Below are positions 27,480 to 35,887 of a stretch of DNA of 64,000 nucleotides, piece by piece. The stretch is from an uncultured Opitutia bacterium. Its GTDB lineage: Bacteria; Verrucomicrobiota; Verrucomicrobiia; Opitutales; Opitutaceae. The notes beneath the pieces are model-generated. The model did not search any database and had not been told where the DNA came from. It worked only from the letters and a program-made list of their open reading frames with translations. The stretch covers positions 1 to 64,000 of the forward strand of contig CAILHZ010000024.1 in assembly GCA_903834135.1 (NCBI GenBank), given 5' to 3'. A program made the position numbers and the translations under genes. Positions within the stretch are counted from its first letter, which is position 1, and each line of letters begins with the position of its first letter.

Positions 27480-29621
27480 TTAATTAAGCTTATCGAAAGT
27501 AATGCGCTTTAAAGAATCTCCTACACGCTTAAGTACACAATCCTCGCTAGTGTTAGTGTCCCAGATTAGCCCGCCTTCCAACGTAACACGTCTTAAGCCA
27601 CTAGCTGCAAGTTTTTCAATTTGCCCCTGATTATTTACCTTTATAGCAAGAAGCCCAGTACAGGTTACAAAGTAGGTTTTGCCACTTATTGTGCAGTGAA
27701 GCATGACCTCTTGATTACCCAGCACTGCTTTCTCGTTCACAATTAATACAGAGCCGTCAACAAGTCTACAGCCCCCTTCAATGTCATTTTTGAAAACACC
27801 TAATTGTTCAAGTGAGGCAGTTTCTAATGTCATGGGAGCGGCTTGCTTTCTTATCTGATTAAAGCGCTCTGTAATATCTGCTCCGTTAAAATCACGCGTA
27901 GCCTCTCCTTCAATAATTACATTAGCTTTGGCATTTGCTAAGGCTTCTAAAAATAAAAGATTCTTTTGCTTTGCATACTGAGGATACAAATAAACGACCT
28001 GATTAAAGTGATGTCCTCCATAAACGATATCCTTAGGCCCATTAATTGTAACTGCTCCTTCATCCACTTTATCGCTCGGGATTAGTGCACATAAATAGCC
28101 TTTGTTCCAAAGCTGCACTGCTTTTTCCTCAATATGTAAGTCTCCATTCAAATCATAGGCATTGCGTGCACTCGCTTTAGGATACCACGTTGTGAGTGCA
28201 GGAAAGCCAAAGATAACGAGCACATGCATATCAGGCTCTGGTCCATCAAACTGATTTAAAAGCCGCACCTTATTTTCGACTAGCGAAATCTGACTTAAGA
28301 TCTTTGGGTTTCTTAAATCAGCTCCCCAACGGTTATTGTCATCGTTATACGCGTGATAGTGAACACGACTATTAAATGATGCATCTAGAAGCGCTTCATG
28401 CTGCAGGGCATGAACACTGGAATCATAAAACATATTATACGGAATTTTATTAGGATGCCCAAGTGCTATTCCAAAGCGTGTGGGTAGAGGCGTATCTTCA
28501 TCGGTTTGACCGTACTCTCTTGGAATTGCCCACCAGTTTAAACCGTTAGCCCAGTATTCATCATTAGTTAAGCGGTTGTGAAAAGTGTCATGGACTCCAG
28601 CAAAACACTGCGCTCCAAAAACTGCTTTAGATTGCGTATAAAAAGATCTCTCAACTTTCAAAACACCCTGTCTCCATAAATCAAAATAGGAGGTAATAGC
28701 CTTAATCCTAGATGAGTCATTACCTAGGGGACTGTAGCTCATCTGAAATAATGCATCTTTAAGCGCTATGTGCGTATTTGCTTCATAGTATTTTGCAAAG
28801 GCTAAGGAATACCACCTGCCATGCCAGGATGGTAGATAGCGAATTAATAAAGGATTAATGCGAATCGTTCCGAATTCATCTAAAGCTGTCCCATCAAAGG
28901 GAATATCTTTATACGCAGAAAAAATTTGACTAAAACCACGTTCAAAAAAAGGTGAAAAAACATCACCAAACGGCAAATAATGCACGGTTGAAACATACAA
29001 AGAGTAACCTGCGTACTGCTCTCCTAAAGAGACCTTAACTTTTATGTGATAGGGATTTTTTGCCTGGATAGAATATTCACTAGGCTTAAGTAATCTAAGT
29101 GTTTTGGGGTCATATACGCCGTCAGCTAGAGTCTTAAATAGGTAGGCAGATAATACTTCTGAAGTGTACACGCTTTGTCCTCTACCGCCTCTTAAGTGAA
29201 GTGGCTCTGCCTCTATAGATCCCACCCCTACTCGGTCCAAGGTAGCTAGGCGCTGCTCAACAAGCCCTTGGGTTTCATCTGGAAAATGAGTACGTGTTTC
29301 AGTGAATAGCTGTAATCCAATTTTAAGCCCAAGTTTATGCGCATGGGCTACTAGCTCTTTAAAAACTGGGTGCATTTTTGCAGTATCATTAAACTGAGCA
29401 CCTTCCCTGGCGGTTAAAAAGATAAGCGTGAAAGGACTCTCCTTCGCTATTTGATCTAGATCTGAAAGGTAACGCTTACTTGCAATAGTCTGGGGAGTAA
29501 AAAACCAGTATAAAATTTGAGGGTGCTCAGCTGACTTACCTTCAGATGTAGCCTCGAGTGAAGCCACTGCATTATCCAAAGAAAGAAGGCAAAAGAGACT
29601 AAAAACCAAAAGATAACGCAT
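27480..29621 (-). CDS. secreted putative glycoside hydrolase, TIM barrel plus GATase-like domain, unassigned family
   Basis: 713 residues with a signal peptide (RYLLVFSLFCLLSL...AVA). Residues ~35-400 look like a (beta/alpha)8 barrel: ILYWFFTPQTIA, FTLIFLTAREGAQ, LGLKIGLQLFTETR, and a strand end PFDGTALDEFGTI where D243, D248 or E249 could be catalytic. Residues ~440-590 resemble the class I glutamine-amidotransferase-like domain found in GH42/GH106-type enzymes (VLVIFGFPALTTWYP, VVYLYPQYAKQ). I cannot place it in a CAZy family. Its position just before GH78 and divergent from the SGNH-GH29 fusion supports a glycan role. Confidence 0.6.
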   Translation of the reverse strand: MRYLLVFSLFCLLSLDNAVASLEATSEGKSAEHPQILYWFFTPQTIASKRYLSDLDQIAKESPFTLIFLTAREGAQFNDTAKMHPVFKELVAHAHKLGLKIGLQLFTETRTHFPDETQGLVEQRLATLDRVGVGSIEAEPLHLRGGRGQSVYTSEVLSAYLFKTLADGVYDPKTLRLLKPSEYSIQAKNPYHIKVKVSLGEQYAGYSLYVSTVHYLPFGDVFSPFFERGFSQIFSAYKDIPFDGTALDEFGTIRINPLLIRYLPSWHGRWYSLAFAKYYEANTHIALKDALFQMSYSPLGNDSSRIKAITSYFDLWRQGVLKVERSFYTQSKAVFGAQCFAGVHDTFHNRLTNDEYWANGLNWWAIPREYGQTDEDTPLPTRFGIALGHPNKIPYNMFYDSSVHALQHEALLDASFNSRVHYHAYNDDNNRWGADLRNPKILSQISLVENKVRLLNQFDGPEPDMHVLVIFGFPALTTWYPKASARNAYDLNGDLHIEEKAVQLWNKGYLCALIPSDKVDEGAVTINGPKDIVYGGHHFNQVVYLYPQYAKQKNLLFLEALANAKANVIIEGEATRDFNGADITERFNQIRKQAAPMTLETASLEQLGVFKNDIEGGCRLVDGSVLIVNEKAVLGNQEVMLHCTISGKTYFVTCTGLLAIKVNNQGQIEKLAASGLRRVTLEGGLIWDTNTSEDCVLKRVGDSLKRITFDKLN

Positions 29622-29688
29622 AGAAGAGCAGATTATTAATGCTAGAAAAGAATATATTTAGCAGTAACAATGCATGAACACCAGCCGT

Positions 29689-29700
29689 CTTAATATTAAG
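29689..29700. promoter_or_regulatory. palindrome in the divergent promoter region
   Basis: CTTAATATTAAG is a perfect 12-base palindrome within the 98-base gap between two divergently transcribed glycosidase genes, 20 bases before the plus-strand start. It could be an operator controlling both directions. AT-rich palindromes also occur by chance. Confidence 0.3.
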
Positions 29701-29719
29701 TCTAAGTCATTTTCACCCC

Positions 29720-31660
29720 ATGAAATTAATAAATACCCTACTCATTGCCTTACTGTGCGCATTGCCTGCAATCCAGGCAGCACCACCGGCAACCTCAACA
29801 CTACCCGATGACTCAAGGTACATCAAAACACCTAAGCTTATAGCGGGTTGCACTCAGCGTGTAGCAGACATTAAAGGTAAACCCTGCGATCTGATCTTTA
29901 TCGGTGATTCCATTACCGAGGGCTGGGCAGGCCGTGGTCGCAAAGTCTGGGACACGCACTACGCCCCATTGGGAGCACTTAACTTTGGTATTAGTGGTGA
30001 CAGAACCCAGAATGTCATCTGGCGCTTAGATAATATGGATATCTCAAACCTTCACCCTAAGGTTGCTGTTATCTTAATAGGCACAAATAACGGCTCGGAT
30101 ACACCTGCTGATATCGCTAAGGGAGTTAGAACGGTGATCAGTAGGACTCAGGAGAAATTTGAAGGTATCAAAATTATCTTAGTGAGCATTATGCCTAATA
30201 AGCGGGCTAATCAAAAGATGATGGATACTAACTCAATTATTAGAGAATACGAAAAAACAGAAGATGAATCTGTGACTTACTTAGATCTCGTACCGCTTAT
30301 GACTCCTGTGGGAGATAATTGGTTAGGCCTAAGTAAAGATCACTTACATCCAGATGAGAGCGGCTATGAACTCTGGGCCAAAGCACTAGATCCACTCATT
30401 AAAAAATCCCTTGCAGCTTTTCACACACTCACTGCAGAAGAACGTGCTGAACATAATCAGCGCATGGCTTGGTTTAGAGAAGCTAAGTTTGGTATGTTTA
30501 TTCACTGGGGCTTATATTCCGTGCCAGCTGGTGAATGGAATGGTAAAAAAGGCTACGCAGAATGGTTTCAGCTAGAAACTAAGATGCCTAACGCTCAGTA
30601 CGAAAAATTCGCGCAGGTTTTCAATCCTGTTAAGTTTGATGGCGCAAAGTGGGCTGACGTTGCTGCTAAAGCAGGTATGAAGTACATGGTAATTACTTCT
30701 CGTCACCACGACGGCTTTAGCATGTTCGATTCTAAAGCAACAGACTATACGATTGTTAAACAAACGCCGTATGCGAAAGATCCAATGAAGGAACTTTCTA
30801 CAGCAGCACGCGCAGCAGGCCTTACCTTCTGTTTTTACTATTCCATTGCTGACTGGCATCACCCTGAAATTCCAGCTCCCTATGACCAAGGTGGATTCCA
30901 CGGAAATCCAAATCCAAATGCAGATGTCAAAAAGTATGATCAATTCATGAGAGATCAAGTCTCAGAACTATTAACTAACTACGGCCCAATCGGGATCATT
31001 TGGTTTGATGGTGGTGGATCATTCCGCATTAAAGATAGAGCGAAAATACTCGAAGCAGATAAGATGGCTGCATTAATCCATGCAAAACAGCCTGCGACTT
31101 TAATTAATGACCGTCTTGGTGCTAGTGCCGATTACGGTACTCCAGAGCAGCGGATCCCAGGGGGTAAACTCCATGCAGACTTTGAAGTCTGCATGACTTT
31201 AAATAAACACTGGGGTTACAACAAAGCGGATAACAACTGGAAAGAAACTAAAGAGGTCGTGCAAAAATTGGCCGATATCTGCAGTAAAGGCGGAAACTTC
31301 TTACTCAATGTTGGACCAACTTCAGAAGGTGAACTTCCACCTGACGCAATTCGCATCCTAGGCCAAGTAGGCCAATGGATGGATAAAAATGGAGACTCAA
31401 TCTACGGTACAACAGCTAGTCCTTTAGATTACATTCCATCATGGGGCGTAGTCACCGCAAAAGCAGAGCACCTGTATTTGCATGTACTTAAGTGGCCAAC
31501 GGATGGCAAAATAACCGTAAAGACAAATCAGGTACTTACCCAGGCTTATGCCCTAAGTAATCACACTGCTCTCACAGTAAGCCAAGTGGGCGATGAGATT
31601 ACTGTAAGTGTTCCTTCAGCTCAGATCGATCCAAACGATACAGTGATCGTTCTTAAGTAA
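29720..31660 (+). CDS. secreted SGNH esterase-GH29 alpha-L-fucosidase fusion
   Basis: Two enzymes in one 646-residue chain. Signal peptide: residues 1-20. The SGNH/GDSL hydrolase (~35-232) has block I FIGDSITEG with nucleophile S64, block II FGISGDRTQN, block III GTNN (121-124) and block V DHLH (D207, H210). The GH29 barrel (~240-560) has MFIHWGLYSVPAGEW, SRHHDGFSMFDS, IIWFDGGG with predicted nucleophile D430, and the FEVCMTLNKHWGY segment (E489, likely acid/base). A C-terminal beta-domain follows. The sequence is continuous with no internal stop. This suggests removal of acetyl or another ester and of fucose by the same protein (inference). The gene ends in a hairpin shared with the convergent GH95 gene. 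Confidence 0.92.
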   Translation: MKLINTLLIALLCALPAIQAAPPATSTLPDDSRYIKTPKLIAGCTQRVADIKGKPCDLIFIGDSITEGWAGRGRKVWDTHYAPLGALNFGISGDRTQNVIWRLDNMDISNLHPKVAVILIGTNNGSDTPADIAKGVRTVISRTQEKFEGIKIILVSIMPNKRANQKMMDTNSIIREYEKTEDESVTYLDLVPLMTPVGDNWLGLSKDHLHPDESGYELWAKALDPLIKKSLAAFHTLTAEERAEHNQRMAWFREAKFGMFIHWGLYSVPAGEWNGKKGYAEWFQLETKMPNAQYEKFAQVFNPVKFDGAKWADVAAKAGMKYMVITSRHHDGFSMFDSKATDYTIVKQTPYAKDPMKELSTAARAAGLTFCFYYSIADWHHPEIPAPYDQGGFHGNPNPNADVKKYDQFMRDQVSELLTNYGPIGIIWFDGGGSFRIKDRAKILEADKMAALIHAKQPATLINDRLGASADYGTPEQRIPGGKLHADFEVCMTLNKHWGYNKADNNWKETKEVVQKLADICSKGGNFLLNVGPTSEGELPPDAIRILGQVGQWMDKNGDSIYGTTASPLDYIPSWGVVTAKAEHLYLHVLKWPTDGKITVKTNQVLTQAYALSNHTALTVSQVGDEITVSVPSAQIDPNDTVIVLK

Positions 31661-31672
31661 GAATATAACCTA

Positions 31673-31701
31673 AACGCTTACATCTTTAAGGTGTAAGCGT
31701 T
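31673..31701. terminator. hairpin at the junction of convergent genes
   Basis: AACGCTTACA (31673-31682) and TGTAAGCGTT (31692-31701) pair perfectly. The right arm lies within the last codons of the GH95 gene (stop at 31678). There is no U tract, so it is a weak terminator or an mRNA 3'-end stabiliser. Confidence 0.4.
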
Positions 31702-34158
31702 ACCAGGTTCAGTACTAAATTCAATTAAGTCCTTACTTAAACGAGTTACCGAAACTTCTTTCCCGTTAGCGTATACTTTTAAAGCAAGTGCAGAGCGTAA
31801 CCGGAAATTTCCACCAAGATCTGAATACACGGTGGCAGTTGCCAGCACTTGTTTAGACCACGTCATATCAACTGTAAAAGCTCCTCGAGCACGTAGACCT
31901 TTCACAGAGCCCTCTGCCCATGCAGCAGGTAAGGCAGGAAGTAACTTCACCTCCCCTTTCTGACTTTGTATAAGCATTTCAGCTATGCCCTCAGTGGCTC
32001 CAAAGTTTCCATCAATTTGAAACGGCGTTTCTTTCCTAGAATCATACCGGTTAAACAAATTTGGGAAGATATCAGTCGAGGTTAACAGAGCAATTTGGCT
32101 ATAAGCATGCTCAGATTCCTCTAGGCGGGCCCAAAGACTTGCACGCCACGCCAAGCTCCATTCGGTAGCTCCTTTATCACCACGAGCTAAAAGAGACTTA
32201 CGCGCTGCTTCTGCAAGAGCTGGTGTACCGCTGAGTGTAATTTCATCACCAGGATGTAGCGCAAACAAGTGAGAGGTATGACGATGATGCACGTCATTTT
32301 CAGCATAATCTTCAATCCACTCCTGTAAACGTCCGTCTTTACGACTAATCTGAAGTGGAGGTAATAAAGAAAGTGTTTTCTCACACTCAGCTCTAAAAGT
32401 TTCGTCTTTTCCTAAGACTTTAGAAGCTTCAATACAGTGGCTAAGTAAATCATAAATGATTTGTAGATCCATCGTAGCGCCGTAGGTCAACTGCGACTTT
32501 GTGTGATTAGGTAGATAAAAACTATTCTCAGGAGAGTGTGAGGGATTAGTCACTAAACGTCCTGGCATTGCAGTGCCTTCAGGAGCAACAACAAGAAAAT
32601 CCATAATAAAACGGGCCGCCCCTTTCATCAGTGGATAAGCACGCTCAGCTAGGAAAGTTTTGTCGGCTGTAAATTCATAGTGCTGCCAAGGATGCTGACA
32701 TAGCCACGCAGCTCCCATAGGCCAAACACCCTGAGGACCATCTGCTGGTGAGGTAAATGAGAAGGGGTCAGATAAGTGATGCACCACCCAACCGCGTGCG
32801 CCGTATTCGATTTTTGCAGTACGCGTTCCCGACTGCACTAAATTATCCATGAAATCAAATAAAGGAATGTGACACTCCGAAAGATTACAGACCTCTGTAG
32901 GCCAATAATTCATCTGAATATTAATGTTAGTGTGATAATCACTATTCCATGCTGCAGTCATGTCAGCATTCCATAGGCCTTGCAGATTTGCTGGCATACC
33001 ACCCGGACGTGAACTCGTCATAAGTAAATAGCGTCCAAACATAAAGTATTCAGCAACCATACCAGGATCAGGTAAATTTGAGCGCATACGCTGAATGCGT
33101 TCATCGGTTGGCATAGCTTCAACCTCTTTACCAGCACTACCTAAATCTAAATCCATTCGACTAGCAAACTTTGCAAAATCTTTTACGTGTGACTCTACAA
33201 TTTGATCCCATGTCTTTTGACTCACCTTATCGAGTACAGCTTTGCACTGCACTTCTGGATCAAATCCTCGGTAATCGGTGGCTGAAGCAATTACAATTAG
33301 CGCATTATCTGCACCACTTACTTCTAAACCGTTTTGATCTGAAGCAACTTTTCCACCTATAGCTGTAATTTGCATTTCACCTTCAAAGCGCATAGCAGGT
33401 ACAGGCTTTGGATCATTACCATATTGAGCCATGATCTGACCACGTAAGATATAACGATTAGGATTTTTTGGATCTACGAAAAATTTAGCATCTTTTGAGC
33501 GCGAAAGACGTGCCTTAAAATGAATCTGTCCTGAGTGATTTGCCTCTAAATTTACAGCAATAATTTGATTGGGCGCTGAAACTAGCACCGAACGTTTAAA
33601 ATCAGTTCCATTAGCAGTATAAGTAACAGTAGCGATTCCTGTTTTAAGGTCTAAGGTTCTGCGGTAGTTTTCTACCTGTGTTATTCCACTAAAGTCTAAA
33701 TATAGATTTCCTAAAGGCTGATAGGAGAGAATATTTTGAGGAACCCCCATCATGTTATCTCTGATAAGCTGAGTAGCTTCAGCATCTTTATTAGCGAAAA
33801 GTAATTCACGCACCTTAGGCAGCACTTTTGCCGAATTTGGATTATCTACATTATCACGCTTATAGCCTGACCAAATCGTGTCTTCATTTAGCTGAATATC
33901 TTCATTTGCAATTCCACCGTATACCATTGCGCCTAAACGGCCATTACCTAGTGCGAGTGCTTCACTCCAAACGGTTGCTGGTTTTCTGTACCACATAACC
34001 CATTTTCCAGCAGGCGCATCAGCTTGGCCAATAAGGACAGCTTTTTCATCATGCTGAATATAGGATTCTTTGGCACCCTTTGCTATTTTTGCGAAAGCAG
34101 AAACAGCAATACAAGCACTAGCACTATAAAGAAATATGAGTCGTAGACGATTGCGCAT
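31678..34158 (-). CDS. secreted GH95-family alpha-L-fucosidase
   Basis: 826 residues. After an N-terminal signal (residues 1-23) the GH95 beta-domain starts WVMWYRKPATVWSEALALGNGRLG and has IQLNEDTIWSG. The (alpha/alpha)6 barrel carries NINIQMNYWPTEVCNLSECH, with the Asn residues that activate water in this family, QEWIEDYAENDVHHRHTSHL with the catalytic Glu region, and QIDGNFGATEGIAEML near the C-terminus. GH95 inverting enzymes remove alpha-1,2-linked fucose, and some members act on L-galactose. It lies 3 bases downstream of the sulfatase gene and is clearly in the same operon, which points to a sulfated, fucosylated substrate. Confidence 0.94.
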   Translation of the reverse strand: MRNRLRLIFLYSASACIAVSAFAKIAKGAKESYIQHDEKAVLIGQADAPAGKWVMWYRKPATVWSEALALGNGRLGAMVYGGIANEDIQLNEDTIWSGYKRDNVDNPNSAKVLPKVRELLFANKDAEATQLIRDNMMGVPQNILSYQPLGNLYLDFSGITQVENYRRTLDLKTGIATVTYTANGTDFKRSVLVSAPNQIIAVNLEANHSGQIHFKARLSRSKDAKFFVDPKNPNRYILRGQIMAQYGNDPKPVPAMRFEGEMQITAIGGKVASDQNGLEVSGADNALIVIASATDYRGFDPEVQCKAVLDKVSQKTWDQIVESHVKDFAKFASRMDLDLGSAGKEVEAMPTDERIQRMRSNLPDPGMVAEYFMFGRYLLMTSSRPGGMPANLQGLWNADMTAAWNSDYHTNINIQMNYWPTEVCNLSECHIPLFDFMDNLVQSGTRTAKIEYGARGWVVHHLSDPFSFTSPADGPQGVWPMGAAWLCQHPWQHYEFTADKTFLAERAYPLMKGAARFIMDFLVVAPEGTAMPGRLVTNPSHSPENSFYLPNHTKSQLTYGATMDLQIIYDLLSHCIEASKVLGKDETFRAECEKTLSLLPPLQISRKDGRLQEWIEDYAENDVHHRHTSHLFALHPGDEITLSGTPALAEAARKSLLARGDKGATEWSLAWRASLWARLEESEHAYSQIALLTSTDIFPNLFNRYDSRKETPFQIDGNFGATEGIAEMLIQSQKGEVKLLPALPAAWAEGSVKGLRARGAFTVDMTWSKQVLATATVYSDLGGNFRLRSALALKVYANGKEVSVTRLSKDLIEFSTEPGNAYTLKM

Positions 34159-34161
34159 AAA

Positions 34162-35763
34162 TTAAGGAGTTGTTTCGTTTGGTACCCAGGCAAATGCATC
34201 GCCCGAATTTTTTGTGTTATCGTTTTTCTGAGGTACGCCAGGTGTACTTCTACCATCACGTTTATATTTTTCTAAAAGTGACTTTAGGCGGCTAACAATC
34301 TCGGGGTGTATTGCGTAATAGTTTTTACGCTCAGAAATATCCTCAGTTATATTAAATAATTGACCTGGATAATTATCATCTACGTAGCCACGCTGTTTAT
34401 TAAACCAATCAGATTGTGCACGCGCTCCATTTGCATTACCACTTTTTGCATCAATAAAGACCCAGTCGCCTTGACGAATTGCTAAATCTCCACTGCCGCT
34501 ATGGTGCACCATAGCCTCCCTAATTGGCTGAGTAAGTTTTTCTCCCTTTAGAGCAGGTAAAATATTAACGCTATCTACACCAGCCGAGTCAGGAAGCTTA
34601 ACTTTCAGGATACTTGCAACAGTAGCCATTAAATCAACATGGCTCACTAATTCATTACTGGTTGAATTAGCTGCAATCACGTTAGGCCAGCGTGCAATAA
34701 AAGCTACGCGGTGCCCGCCTTCCCAGGTATCGCGCTTAACGCCACGTAGAGGCCCCATACTGTAATGCCCGAAAACCCGGGTTCTTTCGTAAGCACCAAT
34801 CCCTATTTCAGCAGCTACTTCAGGTCCATTATCACTAGTAAAAATAACCAGCGTATTGTCTTCAAGCCCACTGGCCTTAAGTGCTTCAAGCACTTTCCCA
34901 ACCATTGCATCTGTTTGTTCTACATAATCACCATAGGCTCCAGCCTTACTCTTACCCATAAATTCTGGCGTAGGTACAATTGGAAAATGGGGTGATGTGA
35001 GAGTAAAATATAAAAAGAATGGTTTCTTAGATTTTCCTGCATCTTCAATATACTTAATGGCATGATCTGTAATGGTAGGTAATATTTTTACTAACTCCCA
35101 CCCTGGTATCATTGGGCCAGGGCGATTAAATCCTCCTTTTTTGCCAGTATCCCCTACAGAAGGAATACCTACAGTATGCTGATCTTCAATAAAGCAGTAG
35201 GGCGGAAAATTAGGAAGATCTACTCCAAAGTAATAATCAAAACCCCGAGTAACAGGTCCACCAATTGGCTTTGTAAAATCTACATTGCTGAGCCGATTAG
35301 AACCAATCTTTGGCTTAGATCCATCGACTGTTTGCCAATCAAAACCAAGATGCCATTTCCCAATGGCTGCTGTTGCATAGCCCTGCTGTTGAAAAAGTTG
35401 CCCTAGAGTAAACTGATTAGCATCGATTAAAGGTTTATCAAATATACCTAGTACTCCGTGCGTTAAGCGTGATCTCCATGCGTAGCGGCCAGTCAAAATT
35501 CCATAGCGCGTAGGAGTGCATAGTGAGCTAGGAGCATGAGAATCCGTAAAGCGCATGCCCTCTGTAGCCATATGATCCAAGTGTGGAGTCTGGATCTTGG
35601 AGGCAGAATTATAGCAGCTTAAATCTCCATAACCCAAGTCATCCGCAAGAATTAGAATTACGTTGGGGCGATTTTGAGCTTGGCTGTGCCCTAAAGTATA
35701 AAAACCAAGTAACAGGGTAAGGACAACTGACGTCTTTAAAGATGAAGACAGAGAAATAATCAT
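34162..35763 (-). CDS. secreted type I sulfatase (formylglycine-dependent)
   Basis: 533-residue arylsulfatase-family (S1) enzyme with signal peptide. Metal ligands begin at NVILILADDLGYGD (D41, D42). The formylglycine motif is S-L-C-T-P-T-R, with C82 the residue converted to the catalytic aldehyde, and GRYAWRSRL follows. VIFTSDNGPE supplies the C-terminal metal ligands. It removes sulfate esters from glycans before glycosidase action. It is the first gene of a two-gene operon with GH95. A maturation enzyme (FGE or anSME) must be encoded elsewhere, because none is in this window. The exact sulfatase subfamily is not assignable by eye. Confidence 0.94.
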   Translation of the reverse strand: MIISLSSSLKTSVVLTLLLGFYTLGHSQAQNRPNVILILADDLGYGDLSCYNSASKIQTPHLDHMATEGMRFTDSHAPSSLCTPTRYGILTGRYAWRSRLTHGVLGIFDKPLIDANQFTLGQLFQQQGYATAAIGKWHLGFDWQTVDGSKPKIGSNRLSNVDFTKPIGGPVTRGFDYYFGVDLPNFPPYCFIEDQHTVGIPSVGDTGKKGGFNRPGPMIPGWELVKILPTITDHAIKYIEDAGKSKKPFFLYFTLTSPHFPIVPTPEFMGKSKAGAYGDYVEQTDAMVGKVLEALKASGLEDNTLVIFTSDNGPEVAAEIGIGAYERTRVFGHYSMGPLRGVKRDTWEGGHRVAFIARWPNVIAANSTSNELVSHVDLMATVASILKVKLPDSAGVDSVNILPALKGEKLTQPIREAMVHHSGSGDLAIRQGDWVFIDAKSGNANGARAQSDWFNKQRGYVDDNYPGQLFNITEDISERKNYYAIHPEIVSRLKSLLEKYKRDGRSTPGVPQKNDNTKNSGDAFAWVPNETTP

Positions 35764-35887
35764 ATCAATGAGGCTTTAAGGGGTAAAACAAGACCAGTCC
35801 GAATTAAGAAATAAAGTAGCACATGCATTAGACGACTGCGAGCCTTGATAGTATCCCCCAATTCCTAAAAATCTCTTTTTTTATCCC

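Noticed and set aside
30572-30958. 128-codon minus-strand frame
   Set aside because: It is antisense to the GH29 catalytic barrel of the fusion gene and rich in His/Cys/Ile in a way typical of shadow frames.
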